Source of the DNA: Noviherbaspirillum pedocola
Lineage (GTDB): Bacteria > Pseudomonadota > Gammaproteobacteria > Burkholderiales > Burkholderiaceae_D
Direction: 5' to 3'
Length of the DNA stretch: 64,000 nt
NCBI RefSeq assembly: GCF_016632335.1
Contig: NZ_JAEPBG010000001.1
Location: 186,001 to 250,000 of the forward strand
In this document: in pieces, positions 8,110 through 16,841 of the stretch
Position numbering within the stretch: position 1 is the first letter of the stretch
Layout: every line of letters starts with the position of its first letter
Notes under the pieces: generated by a model
What the model was told of the DNA's origin: nothing
The model's database searches: none
What the model saw: only the letters and a program-made list of their open reading frames with translations
Position numbers and translations under genes: made by a program

Positions 8110-9030
8110 ATGCTGTTCGACCTCACCGATTTGCGCTTGTTCATCCACATCGCCGAAAGCGGCAGCCTGACGCGCGCCGCCGAGCGCATGCACTTGTCGC
8201 TGGGCGCGGCCAGCAATCGCGTCAAGGAACTCGAATCGCGCTTCGGCATGCGCCTGCTCTACCGCGAGAACAAGGGCGTGCAGCTGTCGCCGGCCGGGGA
8301 AGCGCTGCTCATCCATGCGCAGCAGTTCATGCAGCAGCTCGAGCGCATGAAGAGCGACATGCAGCAGTTCTCCAGCGGCATCAAGGGCCATATCCGCATC
8401 TTCGCCAATACCACCGCCGTCACCGAATTCATGCCGCAGGTGCTGGGCAGCTTTCTGGCGCGCCATCCGCAGGTGAACGTGGCATTGGAGGAGCGGCTCA
8501 ATGCCGACATCGTGCGCGGCGTGGCCGAGGGCACGGCGGACATTGGGATCGCCGCCGGCCCGGTGCAGGGACAGGGTCTGGAAATCATCAACTTCTCCAC
8601 CGACCGCCTGGTGCTGGTGACGCCGCGCGAACATGCGCTGGCCGGCAGTGGCCGCATTGCCTTCGCCGATACGCTGGCCTATGCGCATGTGGGCCTGCAC
8701 GAAGGCAGCAGCCTGTGGCACTTCCTGTCGCGCATCGTGTCGCAAAGCGGGCAGCGGCTGGAATTGCGCATCCGGGTGCGCAGCTTTGAAGCGATGTGTC
8801 TGATGATCGAGGCCGATGTCGGCATCGGCATCCTGCCGCAGTCAGCAGCGCTGCGGCACAGCCAGACCATGGGGCTGGCGCTGGTGGAACTTGACGATCC
8901 CTGGGCAGTGCGCGAGCGCAGCATCGTCGTGCAAAGCCTGGACGCCCTGCCCCACTATGCCCGGGAACTGGTGGAGGAAATACGGGCGGGCCAGGCGCCG
9001 CGCGCCATCAGTCCAGATCGAAACGCATGA
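8110..9030 (+). CDS. LysR-family transcriptional regulator
   Basis: A 306-residue LysR regulator. The N-terminal winged helix-turn-helix is clear (FIHIAESGSLTRAAERMHLS, then NRVKELESRFGMRLLYRENK), followed by a hinge and an effector domain with TADIGIAAGPVQGQGLEIIN. Regulators of this family commonly control a divergent operon and bind one of its metabolites. Here the divergent operon is the dicarboxylate CoA pathway starting at 7884. The frame is open from 8011, but that part crosses the hairpin repeat and lacks conserved sequence, so I started at the ATG at 8110. Its last 23 bases overlap the convergent gene at 9008. Confidence 0.92.
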   Translation: MLFDLTDLRLFIHIAESGSLTRAAERMHLSLGAASNRVKELESRFGMRLLYRENKGVQLSPAGEALLIHAQQFMQQLERMKSDMQQFSSGIKGHIRIFANTTAVTEFMPQVLGSFLARHPQVNVALEERLNADIVRGVAEGTADIGIAAGPVQGQGLEIINFSTDRLVLVTPREHALAGSGRIAFADTLAYAHVGLHEGSSLWHFLSRIVSQSGQRLELRIRVRSFEAMCLMIEADVGIGILPQSAALRHSQTMGLALVELDDPWAVRERSIVVQSLDALPHYARELVEEIRAGQAPRAISPDRNA

Positions 9031-9328
9031 ACAGCATGAACACCTTGCTGCCGGCATCGTCCTTCATGTGCGGCACATAGGTAAACATCAGCTTCGGGCC
9101 ATTTTCGCCAAAGCGCGCCAACGGTAAGGCGACGCGAAACGGCCCGGTGCGACTGATGACGCCGGCTCTTTCCAGGTCCTTGCGCAATGAGGTATCCACA
9201 TTCAGCGATGGCGTCACATCCGCATAGTTGTCCGCGCCCACTGACCTGAAAACGCGGTTCTGCGCCTGTGCCGCCATGCAAGTGGCCAGGCTTCCCAATA
9301 TCAATATCGACTTCGCAAGCTTCCGCAT
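9008..9328 (-). CDS. small secreted protein of unknown function
   Basis: A 106-residue protein starting MRKLAKSILILGSLATCMAA, which has the basic, hydrophobic and small-residue parts of a Sec signal peptide cleaved near AAQAQ. The mature part (RVFRSVGADNYADVTPSLN and onward) has no family I recognise. A GAGGA-like ribosome-binding site precedes the ATG at 9328. The gene converges on the LysR gene and overlaps its end by 23 bases. The frame extends to 9421, but the extra part lacks the signal-peptide structure. Confidence 0.6.
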   Translation of the reverse strand: MRKLAKSILILGSLATCMAAQAQNRVFRSVGADNYADVTPSLNVDTSLRKDLERAGVISRTGPFRVALPLARFGENGPKLMFTYVPHMKDDAGSKVFMLFMRFDLD

Positions 9329-9551
9329 CACATCCTCGCCATGTGAAACATCCGTTTGCCCAAACTCCTGCGCACGGGTTGCAAGAATAATAACCATCAA
9401 CCATTGCACGGTAGCCTTCAATTGATGTCACTCTTTGCGCACCGCCAAAGGCTGAGCAGGCAGTAATGATCGCGGGCAAATCGTGGCTCCCATCACCGAA
9501 CGCACGAACCCAGTATAGTCATTGCTTCATCTCATGGAAAAGGGACAAGGC

Positions 9552-9818
9552 ATGGACAGCGCGCAATTTCAGCGACAGCTGGAGCAGGAGGGCTTCAGCG
9601 ACATTCTCACGGTCGAACGGGAAGCCGACGGCATGCTCGACGAACATACGCATCCGTTCGAGGCGAAGGCGCTGGTGCTGGAAGGTGAAATCCTGCTGCG
9701 CTGCGGGGCGCGCGAGCAACGCTGCCGCGCCGGCGACATCTTTCATCTGCAGGCCGGGGAACCGCACCAGGAGTTCTACGGACCGCAGGGCGTGCGTTAC
9801 CTTGTCGGCAGGAAATGA
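9552..9818 (+). CDS. cupin-domain protein
   Basis: A single-domain cupin of 88 residues. The metal-binding cupin motif 1 is visible as DEHTHPFEAKALVLEGEILL (two His and a Glu), and motif 2 as AGDIFHLQAGEPHQEFYG (a final His). Such small cupins may be enzymes, isomerases or ligand sensors; no specific role can be assigned. The ATG at 9552 has an AGGGACAAGG region upstream; further in-frame ATGs lie at 9534 and 9522. The end overlaps the convergent gene at 9797 by 22 bases. Confidence 0.75.
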   Translation: MDSAQFQRQLEQEGFSDILTVEREADGMLDEHTHPFEAKALVLEGEILLRCGAREQRCRAGDIFHLQAGEPHQEFYGPQGVRYLVGRK

Positions 9819-10291
9819 TCAAGCAGCTCGCGTTCGCGGCGTATCGACGCTGCCGTGCGCCGCGCGCTCTGTGGTATCGGCTGCCAGCTGAACTGCCGGC
9901 CGACGGTGATATGAAAATCTGCCGACGGCGCCATGCCGAGTTCACGTCGCACTTCCTGGAACCAGTCGCTGTACACGGGCAGCGACCAGAACGGGCCGTG
10001 ATGGCGCAGCACCACGTCATACTCGATATCGACTTCCCTGCCCTCGTACTTGCCCCAGGCGCGCATGTCCGGCACGTCTTCTTCGGGCGTGACGATGGTC
10101 ACGTGGGTGCCGAACATCGGGCGGTTCAGGCGCATCGCCTGGCCGTATTGGCGCTCGATGAACCATTGGTACAGCAAGTCGAGGTCGTCCCGCGGCAGCG
10201 CCGCCACCAGCGAGCGTTTGGCGTAGGACTTTTTGGACGCGATCGGCGGCAGGTTGTATGCCATCCTGCCGCGCGCAATCAGATGCTGCAT
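9797..10291 (-). CDS. hypothetical protein with two HxT motifs (2H-phosphoesterase-like)
   Basis: A 164-residue protein without a family I recognise at once. It carries two motifs of the form H-x-T-hydrophobic: FGTHVTIV near residue 63 and DFHITVG near residue 127. Two such motifs about 60-80 residues apart, each on a beta strand, define the 2H phosphoesterase superfamily (LigT, CPDase, AKAP7-like), which acts on 2',3'-cyclic or 2'-5' phosphates. The inference rests only on these motifs. The start at 10291 follows a GAAGGAAAC sequence. Its end overlaps the cupin gene by 22 bases. Confidence 0.6.
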   Translation of the reverse strand: MQHLIARGRMAYNLPPIASKKSYAKRSLVAALPRDDLDLLYQWFIERQYGQAMRLNRPMFGTHVTIVTPEEDVPDMRAWGKYEGREVDIEYDVVLRHHGPFWSLPVYSDWFQEVRRELGMAPSADFHITVGRQFSWQPIPQSARRTAASIRRERELLDHFLPTR

Positions 10292-10435
10292 GCGAGGTTT
10301 CCTTCATCAAGGCATTCCGGCTTCGACCGTGCAACACCATCGCAGTTGTCGGAAAAATCGCGTCGGCGCAAGGAATCGGCTGAACGTGACGGCGCGCATT
10401 GCATCCAACTGGTTTTCTCTTCTTGCGCCAACACT

Positions 10436-11335
10436 ATGAAAGCATCCCGACTCGGACTGGTTTGCGTGACGGATTCACAGGAAGTACGCTACCGCGCGCT
10501 CACACGCAAGCGCCTGCTGCAGCATGAACTGCCGCAGCAGCGCGAACTGCTGACGGACCTCTACCGCGACAATCTGCAGCGTCTGACCGCAGCGCTGGAC
10601 TATTGCGAACGCGAGGCAATCTCGCTGTACCGGCTGCCGTCGAGCATTTTCCCGTTCGCCGATGAAGAGATAGGCCGTGGAACCCTGGCCGGTTTCGCTC
10701 CCACGCTGGCACAGCTCGGCGCGCGCGCCACGACCGCGGGCATCCGCCTGGTGATGCATCCGGATCAGTTCGTGGTGCTCAACTCCGACTCCGCCGGCGT
10801 GGTCGCCAACAGCGTGAAGATCCTGGCCATGCATGCCGACATCATGGATCTGCTGGCGCAGCCGCGTTCGCCGTGGGCGCTGCTCGAGATCCACGGCGGC
10901 AAGGGCAATCGCGCCGAGGCGCTCATCGAGAACATACGCGCGCTGCCCGAAGGCATACGCACGCGCCTGGCGCTGGAAAACGATGAATATGCGTATGGCG
11001 CCGCCGAGATCCATGCAATCTGCATGGAAGCCGGCGTGCCGATGGTGTTTGATGCGCATCACCACATCGTCAAGGAGAACCTGTCGAGTTACGACGACCC
11101 GAGTGTGGCGGCCATGCTCGAACGGGCGCGCGAGACCTGGCCCGATCCCGACTGGCAGCTCGTGCATATTTCCAATGGCCGCAACGGTTTCAATGATCGC
11201 CAGCATTCCGATCTGATCGAAGTGATGCCGTCTTCCTACGCGCGTGCGCCGTGGATCGAGATCGAGGCGAAATCGAAGGAGCTGGCCATACGCAAGCTGC
11301 GCGAGGAATCCGGCTCGCTGGCGCATGTGGGGTAA
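10436..11335 (+). CDS. uvsE: UV damage endonuclease UvsE/UVDE
   Basis: A 299-residue TIM-barrel endonuclease. The opening SRLGLVCVTD, RLTAALDYCEREAISLYRLP, the metal-site block IRLVMHPDQFVVLNSDSAGV, EIHGGKGNRAEAL, the segment TRLALENDEYAYG and VPMVFDAHHHIVKE are the conserved UVDE motifs that place the His/Asp/Glu ligands of the metal cluster. UVDE nicks DNA 5' to UV photoproducts and starts an excision repair route independent of UvrABC. The ATG at 10436 begins the conserved part; the open frame extends upstream to 9815 antisense to another gene. It appears to be transcribed alone. Confidence 0.9.
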   Translation: MKASRLGLVCVTDSQEVRYRALTRKRLLQHELPQQRELLTDLYRDNLQRLTAALDYCEREAISLYRLPSSIFPFADEEIGRGTLAGFAPTLAQLGARATTAGIRLVMHPDQFVVLNSDSAGVVANSVKILAMHADIMDLLAQPRSPWALLEIHGGKGNRAEALIENIRALPEGIRTRLALENDEYAYGAAEIHAICMEAGVPMVFDAHHHIVKENLSSYDDPSVAAMLERARETWPDPDWQLVHISNGRNGFNDRQHSDLIEVMPSSYARAPWIEIEAKSKELAIRKLREESGSLAHVG

Positions 11336-11483
11336 GCGCAAGCCTTTTCACACAACCGAAGCTTGCGTGGCTCGATAGCGGCCGCGGCGCGCGCACCTAA
11401 GATGAGGTTTTCCTTTCAAGCGTGGCTGGCTCCGACGGCGCGCCACGCAGCAGGAAACAGGCAATAAAACTACCGCAAAGACC

Positions 11484-13049
11484 ATGAGCATAGACAGCGA
11501 CGATCCATTGTCACGCCTCGACATGGAAAAAAGATTCAGCCTGCTGGTGGCCAATGTCGTTGATTACGCGATTTACCTGCTTTCTCCCAGCGGCCATATC
11601 AGCAGCTGGAATGCCGGCGCCCAGACATTCAAGGGTTATGACGAGGAAGAGATCCTCGGCAAGCACTTCTCCATGTTCTATACGGATGAGGATCGCGCTG
11701 CCGGTTTGCCGGAGCGCGCATTGTCCACGGCGCGCAATGCCGGCCGCTTCGAAGGCGAAGGCTGGCGCGTGCGCAAGGATGGCAGCCGCTTCTGGGCGCA
11801 TGTGGTGATCGATGCGATCCGCAACAAGGACGGCGGCTTGATCGGCTTCGCCAAGATCACCCGCGACATCACCGAAAGGCGCGAAGCGCAACTCGCGCTG
11901 GAACGCGCTAATACCGCGCTGTACCAGGCGCAAAAGCTCGAAGCCCTGGGACAGCTCACCGGTGGCATTGCGCATGACTTCAACAACCTGCTCGCGGTGA
12001 TCGTCAATGGACTCGATCTGCTGGCGCTGCAGCCGCCCACGCCAGGCATCGCCCGGGTGCTGGAGGCCATGCGCCGCGCTGCCGAGCGTGGCTCGACTCT
12101 GACGCAGCAACTCCTTGCGTATGCGCAGCGCCAGTCACTGCATCCGCAGATCAGCGACATCAACCGCGTGATCCGGGACTTTGAGACGGTGCTGCGGCGA
12201 GCCGTGCCGGCGGAGGTGAGTTTCGATATGGACCTGGGCAGCGATTTGCCTGGCGTGCTGCTTGATCCGGCGCGCTTTGAATCCGTGCTCATGAACCTGG
12301 TGGTGAATGCATGCGACGCGATGCCCGACGGTGGCAGGCTAGCGCTTCGCACCGCGCGCGCAAGCCTGGCCGAGAACGAAGTCGGCAATCTGGCTGCCGG
12401 CGACTATGTGCGTGTCACGGTCAGCGATACCGGCGCCGGCATGACGCCCGAGGTCGCTGCGCGCGCCTTCGAGCCTTTCTTCACGACGAAGGAAATCGGC
12501 AAGGGCACAGGCCTGGGTCTGTCGCAGGTGCATGGATTCGTCACGCAGTCCGGCGGCGATGTCGTGCTCGATACCGCACCTGGGAAAGGGACGACGCTGT
12601 CGCTGTATCTGCCCGCTGGCGCCGAGTCCGCGTCGGACACGCCGCCACAGGCAGGTCCGACCGAGCCGGCGCAACAGCACGCGACCGAAAGGTTTCGGGT
12701 GCTGGTGGTTGACGACGAACCGGATGTGCTGGAGATGACGGTCGAGCTTTTCCGCAACCTGGGTTATGAAGCGCTCCAGGCACGCAGCGGTCGCGAGGCG
12801 CTCGAGGTGCTGGAGCGCGAGAGGAACATCGGTTTGCTGTTCTCGGATGTGATGATGCCGGGCGGCATGAGCGGCATCGAACTGGCGCGCCGCGCGCGCG
12901 AGATGGCGCCGGACATGCGCATCACGCTGGCTTCCGGCTATCCGTTGCCGGCACTGCAGGAGGCGCATGGCGCGCTGGATGAGTTCACGATGCTGGCCAA
13001 GCCTTATCGGCTGGTAGATATCGTGAGGAGCTTGCGGGAACTACATTAA
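11484..13049 (+). CDS. PAS hybrid histidine kinase with C-terminal receiver
   Basis: A soluble 521-residue hybrid kinase with no membrane segment. Residues 15-130 form a PAS domain (FSLLVANVVDYAIYLLSPSG to FAKITRDITERR), and the dimerisation helix has phospho-acceptor His164 in GGIAHDFNNLL. The ATPase part shows the N box (LVVNACDAMPDGG), the G1 box (VSDTGAGM) and GKGTGLGLSQVHGF. From about residue 400 a receiver domain starts at RVLVVDDEPD with acceptor Asp455 in SDVMMPGG. The layout matches the PAS/HWE-like FixL-type kinases that pass phosphate to an attached receiver. No output regulator is adjacent, so its target is unknown. Confidence 0.9.
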   Translation: MSIDSDDPLSRLDMEKRFSLLVANVVDYAIYLLSPSGHISSWNAGAQTFKGYDEEEILGKHFSMFYTDEDRAAGLPERALSTARNAGRFEGEGWRVRKDGSRFWAHVVIDAIRNKDGGLIGFAKITRDITERREAQLALERANTALYQAQKLEALGQLTGGIAHDFNNLLAVIVNGLDLLALQPPTPGIARVLEAMRRAAERGSTLTQQLLAYAQRQSLHPQISDINRVIRDFETVLRRAVPAEVSFDMDLGSDLPGVLLDPARFESVLMNLVVNACDAMPDGGRLALRTARASLAENEVGNLAAGDYVRVTVSDTGAGMTPEVAARAFEPFFTTKEIGKGTGLGLSQVHGFVTQSGGDVVLDTAPGKGTTLSLYLPAGAESASDTPPQAGPTEPAQQHATERFRVLVVDDEPDVLEMTVELFRNLGYEALQARSGREALEVLERERNIGLLFSDVMMPGGMSGIELARRAREMAPDMRITLASGYPLPALQEAHGALDEFTMLAKPYRLVDIVRSLRELH

Positions 13050-13107
13050 TGCCCGGCATGGTGTTCATTGCAAACGCGGCCGGTTTGCCGTTACTGTGGC
13101 TGACCTA

Positions 13108-13267
13108 TCAGTGATCCGCGCGAAGGCTTGTAGGCATGAGGTTTGACTCAGCCGCGAATGCTTCGCCTAATTCAATGAACGGCTCTTCGGTTTCATTGTC
13201 TGCAGTGCTGGAATTGACTGTGCCAGACGGCATGGGGATGAACATTTCGCCATCCGAAAAATCAGGC
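13108..13267 (-). other. out-of-frame C-terminal extension of the gene at 13262-13753
   Basis: Downstream of the stop at 13262-13264, another frame of the same strand stays open for about 50 codons (for example MFIPMPSGTVNSSTADNETE and EPFIELGEAFAAE) to a TGA at 13108-13110. It would join the upstream gene in frame if the run of six G at 13268-13273 had five. This looks like a frameshifted tail rather than chance, but it is inferred from frame continuity and residue composition only. Confidence 0.5.
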
Positions 13268-13753
13268 GGGGGGTTGCAATATGGTCGTGGTTTTTCCGAT
13301 CGAATTTGCGGCCTTCAATTCAGTGCCCGCCTCTTTGTTCAACCGTTCGAATTCGGAAACGATAAGAGGAGCCTCATCGTCGTCTAACGTAAGCTGGCGC
13401 AAGACACCGACAGCAAAGCAGTCAAACGCCTTGCCATAAGCGTCTGGCAGTTTCGGACAATCCGTAATGCCGTTACCCAATCTGGAACGCGCCGTCAGCC
13501 AAGCTTTCGAAAACGCGATCGCTCTCTGTATGAGGTCAACATTGTTGCTCAAATGATCGAGGAGCTTTGGCAGCTGTTCCCTGCTTCTATCCAGCAGCAG
13601 GAGATCTCCCAACCTGAGGAAACTACGCAAAGCACACTTGTTTGTTTCGCGGCTTCCCGAAGTTGGATGCGCATCGACAAATGCGACGATGCTCTCCAAC
13701 TGGGCGCCAGCAATCTTATTCTTCACCTTCGACCCCTCGGCCGCCATGCACAA
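13262..13753 (-). CDS. hypothetical protein, probably frameshifted
   Basis: The frame gives 163 residues starting MCMAAEGSKVKNKIAGAQLE. I do not recognise a family. The middle is helical and Leu-rich (LRSFLRLGDLLLLDRSREQL and PKLLDHLSNNVDLIQRAIAF). Base composition is visibly poorer in GC than in the neighbouring genes, which suggests transferred or fast-evolving DNA. The protein ends at ILQPPA just after a run of six C on the coding strand. With one C fewer it would read on for about 50 more residues to 13108, giving roughly 214 residues. It stands alone between a kinase gene and a gene for a secreted protein. Confidence 0.5.
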   Translation of the reverse strand: MCMAAEGSKVKNKIAGAQLESIVAFVDAHPTSGSRETNKCALRSFLRLGDLLLLDRSREQLPKLLDHLSNNVDLIQRAIAFSKAWLTARSRLGNGITDCPKLPDAYGKAFDCFAVGVLRQLTLDDDEAPLIVSEFERLNKEAGTELKAANSIGKTTTILQPPA

Positions 13754-13874
13754 ACTCCTGGCCTAACCGTGCTCGGCCGAATTCGGACGCTTGTTGCCGC
13801 CGGCTGACATTTCTTCGGCCACACAGCACGCCGGGGCAGAGTTTACCGGCATCGACATCATGTCGCCCGGCACA

Positions 13875-14261
13875 CTACCTCACCGCATGCCATCTGCCCT
13901 GAAATCCCTCTCCCTTCGCCTCTCCCGGCCTGTCATCGCCACCCCAGTAATACAGCGGCCTGCCCCGATAAGCATACTGCCGTCCGCCATCCTTGCGCTC
14001 GATGATGCTGAAAGCGCCGCTGGCGGTCGCGTCGCGCGGCGCCGCGTACGGCGGCCAGTTTTCAGCGCAAGTGCCGCTGCACGCGCTCTCGCCATCGGCA
14101 TCCATGTCGAAGGTATAGAGCGCCATGCCATTGGAGGAAACAAGCAGGCCATCACGCATGGACGCCGGCTCGGCGGCATGCGCCTCGGTTGCGAGCGCGA
14201 GCACGGCTGCGAGCATGGCGACGATGCGACCAGCCACGGGCCGCGTTTCATTGAATTGCAT
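13875..14261 (-). CDS. secreted COG4315-type repeat protein
   Basis: A 128-residue protein with a signal peptide (VAGRIVAMLAAVLALATEAH, cleaved near AHAAEP). The mature part contains two copies of the Yx(F/W/Y)xxD-type secreted repeat: LLVSSNGMALYTFDMDADG with CSGTCAENWPPY, and RQYAYRGRPLYYWGGDDRPG. Proteins of this family are small periplasmic or lipoprotein-like products of unknown function, often annotated as predicted lipoprotein. The start at 14261 has a GGGAACTCC region upstream; the longer frame to 14372 lacks this signal-peptide layout. Confidence 0.8.
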   Translation of the reverse strand: MQFNETRPVAGRIVAMLAAVLALATEAHAAEPASMRDGLLVSSNGMALYTFDMDADGESACSGTCAENWPPYAAPRDATASGAFSIIERKDGGRQYAYRGRPLYYWGGDDRPGEAKGEGFQGRWHAVR

Positions 14262-14540
14262 TGGAGTTCCCTTTTCATAAGCGCAACGACGGTTCTGCAG
14301 ACCACAAAACCAAGTCTCAGCGTTCACAGGTGACGACGGTTCCACCAAGCGCGACATGATTCCGCACAGCATGCGGAAGCCCTTGTCTTTGATGCTATAG
14401 TGCTGCCTGCAAATTTCGCGGGTGGCGTAACGCTCGCGGCGCCGGTTTCATCATGGCGACCGCGGCGCAACCGGAACCGAACCACCCGCAATCCATTCGA
14501 GACCGGACCACCGGTCATCCCCGAAGCTTCGGAGACATTC

Positions 14541-15704
14541 ATGAAAATAAAGTTCGCCATCGCTGCCCTTCCCGCCTTGCTCGCGCTCGCCTTTTCCGGC
14601 GCCGCCCATGCGCAGATCAAGGTTGGCGTCAGCGTTTCGGCCACCGGCCCGGCTGCCTCGCTGGGCATCCCCGAGAAGAACACCATCGCGCTGCTGCCCA
14701 AGACCATCGCCGGCAAGACCGTGGAATACATCGTGCTCGACGATGCGACCGATCCGACTACCGCGGTCAAGAACGCGCGCAAGCTGGTCAGTGAAGACCA
14801 TGTCGACTTGCTGATCGGCTCCACCGTCACCCCGAATTCGCTGGCCATGATCGACGTCGCAGCCGAGTCCGGCACGCCGATGATCTCGATGGCCGCCTCG
14901 GCTTCCATCGTCGAGCCGCTGGATGCCAAGCGCCACTGGGTATTCAAGACGCCGCAGAACGATTCGCAGATGACCACCGCGATCCTGTCCCATATGGCCG
15001 ACCACGGCGTGAAGACCGTGGGCTTCATCGGTTTCAATGACGCCTACGGCGAAGGCTGGTATCGCGAACTGAGCAAGCTGGCCGACACCCGCAAGATCAA
15101 GGTCGTGGCCAACGAGCGCTTCGCCCGCCCGGACACCTCGGTCACGGGCCAGATCCTGAAGATCATGAGCGCCAACCCTGACGCGGTGCTGATCGCCGGA
15201 TCCGGCACGCCGGCCGCGCTGCCGCAGAAGACGCTGAAGGAGCGCGGCTACAAGGGCAAGATCTACCAGACCCATGGCGTGGCCAACAACGACTTCCTGC
15301 GCGTGTGCGGCAAGGATTGCGAAGGCACCTGGCTGCCGTCCGGTCCGATCCTGGTGGCCGAGCAATTGCCGGCATCGAACCCGGTAAGGAAATCGGCGCT
15401 GGAATACAAGGCAACCTATGAAAAGGCTTATGGCGCCGGTTCGGTATCGACCTTTGGCGGCCATGCCTGGGATGCCGGCAAGCTGCTGGCCAACGCCGTG
15501 CCCGCCGCGCTCAAGGCTGGCCAGCCGGGCACGAAGGAATTCCGCGCCGGCCTGCGCGACGCCATCGAGCATACGAAGGATGTCGCCGGCGCCCATGGCG
15601 TGTTCAACCTGAGCCCGACCGATCACCTCGGCCTGGACCAGCGCGCCCGCGTGATGGTGGAAATCGTCAACGGCAAGTGGAAGCTGGGCGGCGATGCGCA
15701 ATAA
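14541..15704 (+). CDS. ABC transporter substrate-binding protein, branched-chain amino acid type
   Basis: A 387-residue periplasmic type I binding protein. The signal peptide (FAIAALPALLALAFSGAAHA) is followed by IKVGVSVSATGPAASLGIPE, the usual start of LivJ/LivK-type proteins, then VLDDATDPTTAVKNARKLV and VDLLIGSTVTPNSLAMID. LivK-family proteins bind branched-chain amino acids, but relatives bind urea, amides or aromatic acids, so the ligand is open. A terminator-like hairpin follows, then genes for both permeases and both ATPases in the same direction. The ATG at 14541 has a GGAGAC site. Confidence 0.9.
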   Translation: MKIKFAIAALPALLALAFSGAAHAQIKVGVSVSATGPAASLGIPEKNTIALLPKTIAGKTVEYIVLDDATDPTTAVKNARKLVSEDHVDLLIGSTVTPNSLAMIDVAAESGTPMISMAASASIVEPLDAKRHWVFKTPQNDSQMTTAILSHMADHGVKTVGFIGFNDAYGEGWYRELSKLADTRKIKVVANERFARPDTSVTGQILKIMSANPDAVLIAGSGTPAALPQKTLKERGYKGKIYQTHGVANNDFLRVCGKDCEGTWLPSGPILVAEQLPASNPVRKSALEYKATYEKAYGAGSVSTFGGHAWDAGKLLANAVPAALKAGQPGTKEFRAGLRDAIEHTKDVAGAHGVFNLSPTDHLGLDQRARVMVEIVNGKWKLGGDAQ

Positions 15705-15722
15705 GGTGTTCTAGATCGTTCC

Positions 15723-15750
15723 GGGCGCGATGCGAGTCGCGCCCTTTTTT
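15723..15750 (+). terminator. intra-operon Rho-independent terminator
   Basis: A perfect 8-base stem (GGGCGCGA / TCGCGCCC) with a six-base loop is followed by six T. It lies between the binding-protein gene and the permease genes. This would let most transcripts end after the binding-protein gene, a common way to make more binding protein than membrane subunits. Confidence 0.85.
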
Positions 15751-15785
15751 GTTTCAACCTCTTTCCTCGACATGAGGATCTGAAC

Positions 15786-16841
15786 ATGGATTTCTCTATC
15801 GCCGCCATCCTGGCGCAGGACGGCATTACCAGCGGCGCGGTCTATGCGCTGCTGGCGCTGGCGCTGGTGCTGGTGTTTTCGGTCACGCGCGTGATCTTCA
15901 TCCCGCAGGGCGAATTCGTTTCCTATGGCGCGCTGACCATTGCCGCGCTGCAGTCGGACCGCTTTCCGCAAACGGCCAGCCTGCTGGTTGCGCTTGGACT
16001 GGTGAGCTTCGTGCAGCAAGCCTGGAACACGCTGTCCAATGCCGAGCTGCGCCGCGGCGCCGGCAGGACGCTGCCGCTGGCCATCATCAAGTTCCTGGTG
16101 CTGCCGGCGGCAGTCTGGTTCGCCACCCGCGCCTTCGGCCATGCGTCGCTGCCGATGCCGCTGCAGGTGCTGCTGACGCTGGCCATCGTCACGCCGATGG
16201 GCCCGATGATCTATCGCCTGGCCTTCCAGCCGCTGGCCGAATCGAGCGTGCTGGTGCTGTTGATCGTGTCGGTCGGCGTGCATTTCGCCATGACCGGCCT
16301 GGGTCTGGTGATGTTCGGCGCCGAAGGCTCGCGCACCGCGGCGTTTTCCGATGCGCAGATCACGATCGGCTCGCTGGCGATTTCGGGCCAGAGCATCGTG
16401 ATCCTGGCGGTGGCGGCGATCCTGATCGCTGCGCTCTACCTGTATTTCGAGCGCACCCTGTCGGGCAAGGCCTTGCGCGCCACCGCGGTGAACCGGCTCG
16501 GCGCGCGCCTGGTCGGCATCGGCACCAAGGAAGCCGGACGGCTCGCCTTCACCGTGGCTGCCGCAATGGGCGCGCTGTGCGGCGTGCTGATCGCGCCGCT
16601 GACCACGGTGTATTACGACAGCGGATTCCTGATCGGCCTGAAGGGCTTCGTCGGCGCCATCATCGGCGGGCTCGGCAGCTATCCGATCGCCGCGGCCGGC
16701 GCGCTGCTGGTCGGCCTACTGGAATCGTTTTCCTCGTTCTGGGCTTCGGCGCTGAAGGAAGTCATCGTGTTCACCCTGATCATCCCGGTGCTGCTGTGGC
16801 GCTCGCTGACCTCCAAGCATGTCGAAGAGGAGGACGAATGA
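15786..16841 (+). CDS. livH: branched-chain amino acid-type ABC transporter permease (LivH)
   Basis: A 351-residue inner-membrane protein with about eight hydrophobic segments. It starts with the typical LivH segment ILAQDGITSGAVYALLALAL, and later has the conserved loop FERTLSGKALRATAVNRLGA followed by GIGTKEAGRLAFTVAAAMGA, the EAA-like contact with the ATPase. An insertion around residues 45-105 (QSDRFPQTASLLVALGLVSF and onward) makes it longer than the roughly 300 residues usual for LivH. Its stop overlaps the ATG of the next gene (ATGATGA), so translation is probably coupled. Confidence 0.9.
   Translation: MDFSIAAILAQDGITSGAVYALLALALVLVFSVTRVIFIPQGEFVSYGALTIAALQSDRFPQTASLLVALGLVSFVQQAWNTLSNAELRRGAGRTLPLAIIKFLVLPAAVWFATRAFGHASLPMPLQVLLTLAIVTPMGPMIYRLAFQPLAESSVLVLLIVSVGVHFAMTGLGLVMFGAEGSRTAAFSDAQITIGSLAISGQSIVILAVAAILIAALYLYFERTLSGKALRATAVNRLGARLVGIGTKEAGRLAFTVAAAMGALCGVLIAPLTTVYYDSGFLIGLKGFVGAIIGGLGSYPIAAAGALLVGLLESFSSFWASALKEVIVFTLIIPVLLWRSLTSKHVEEEDE

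Noticed and set aside
13136-13387. An 83-codon + strand frame as a separate gene
   Set aside because: The minus strand carries a longer frame and a protein-like continuation through the same bases; the + frame has no motif.
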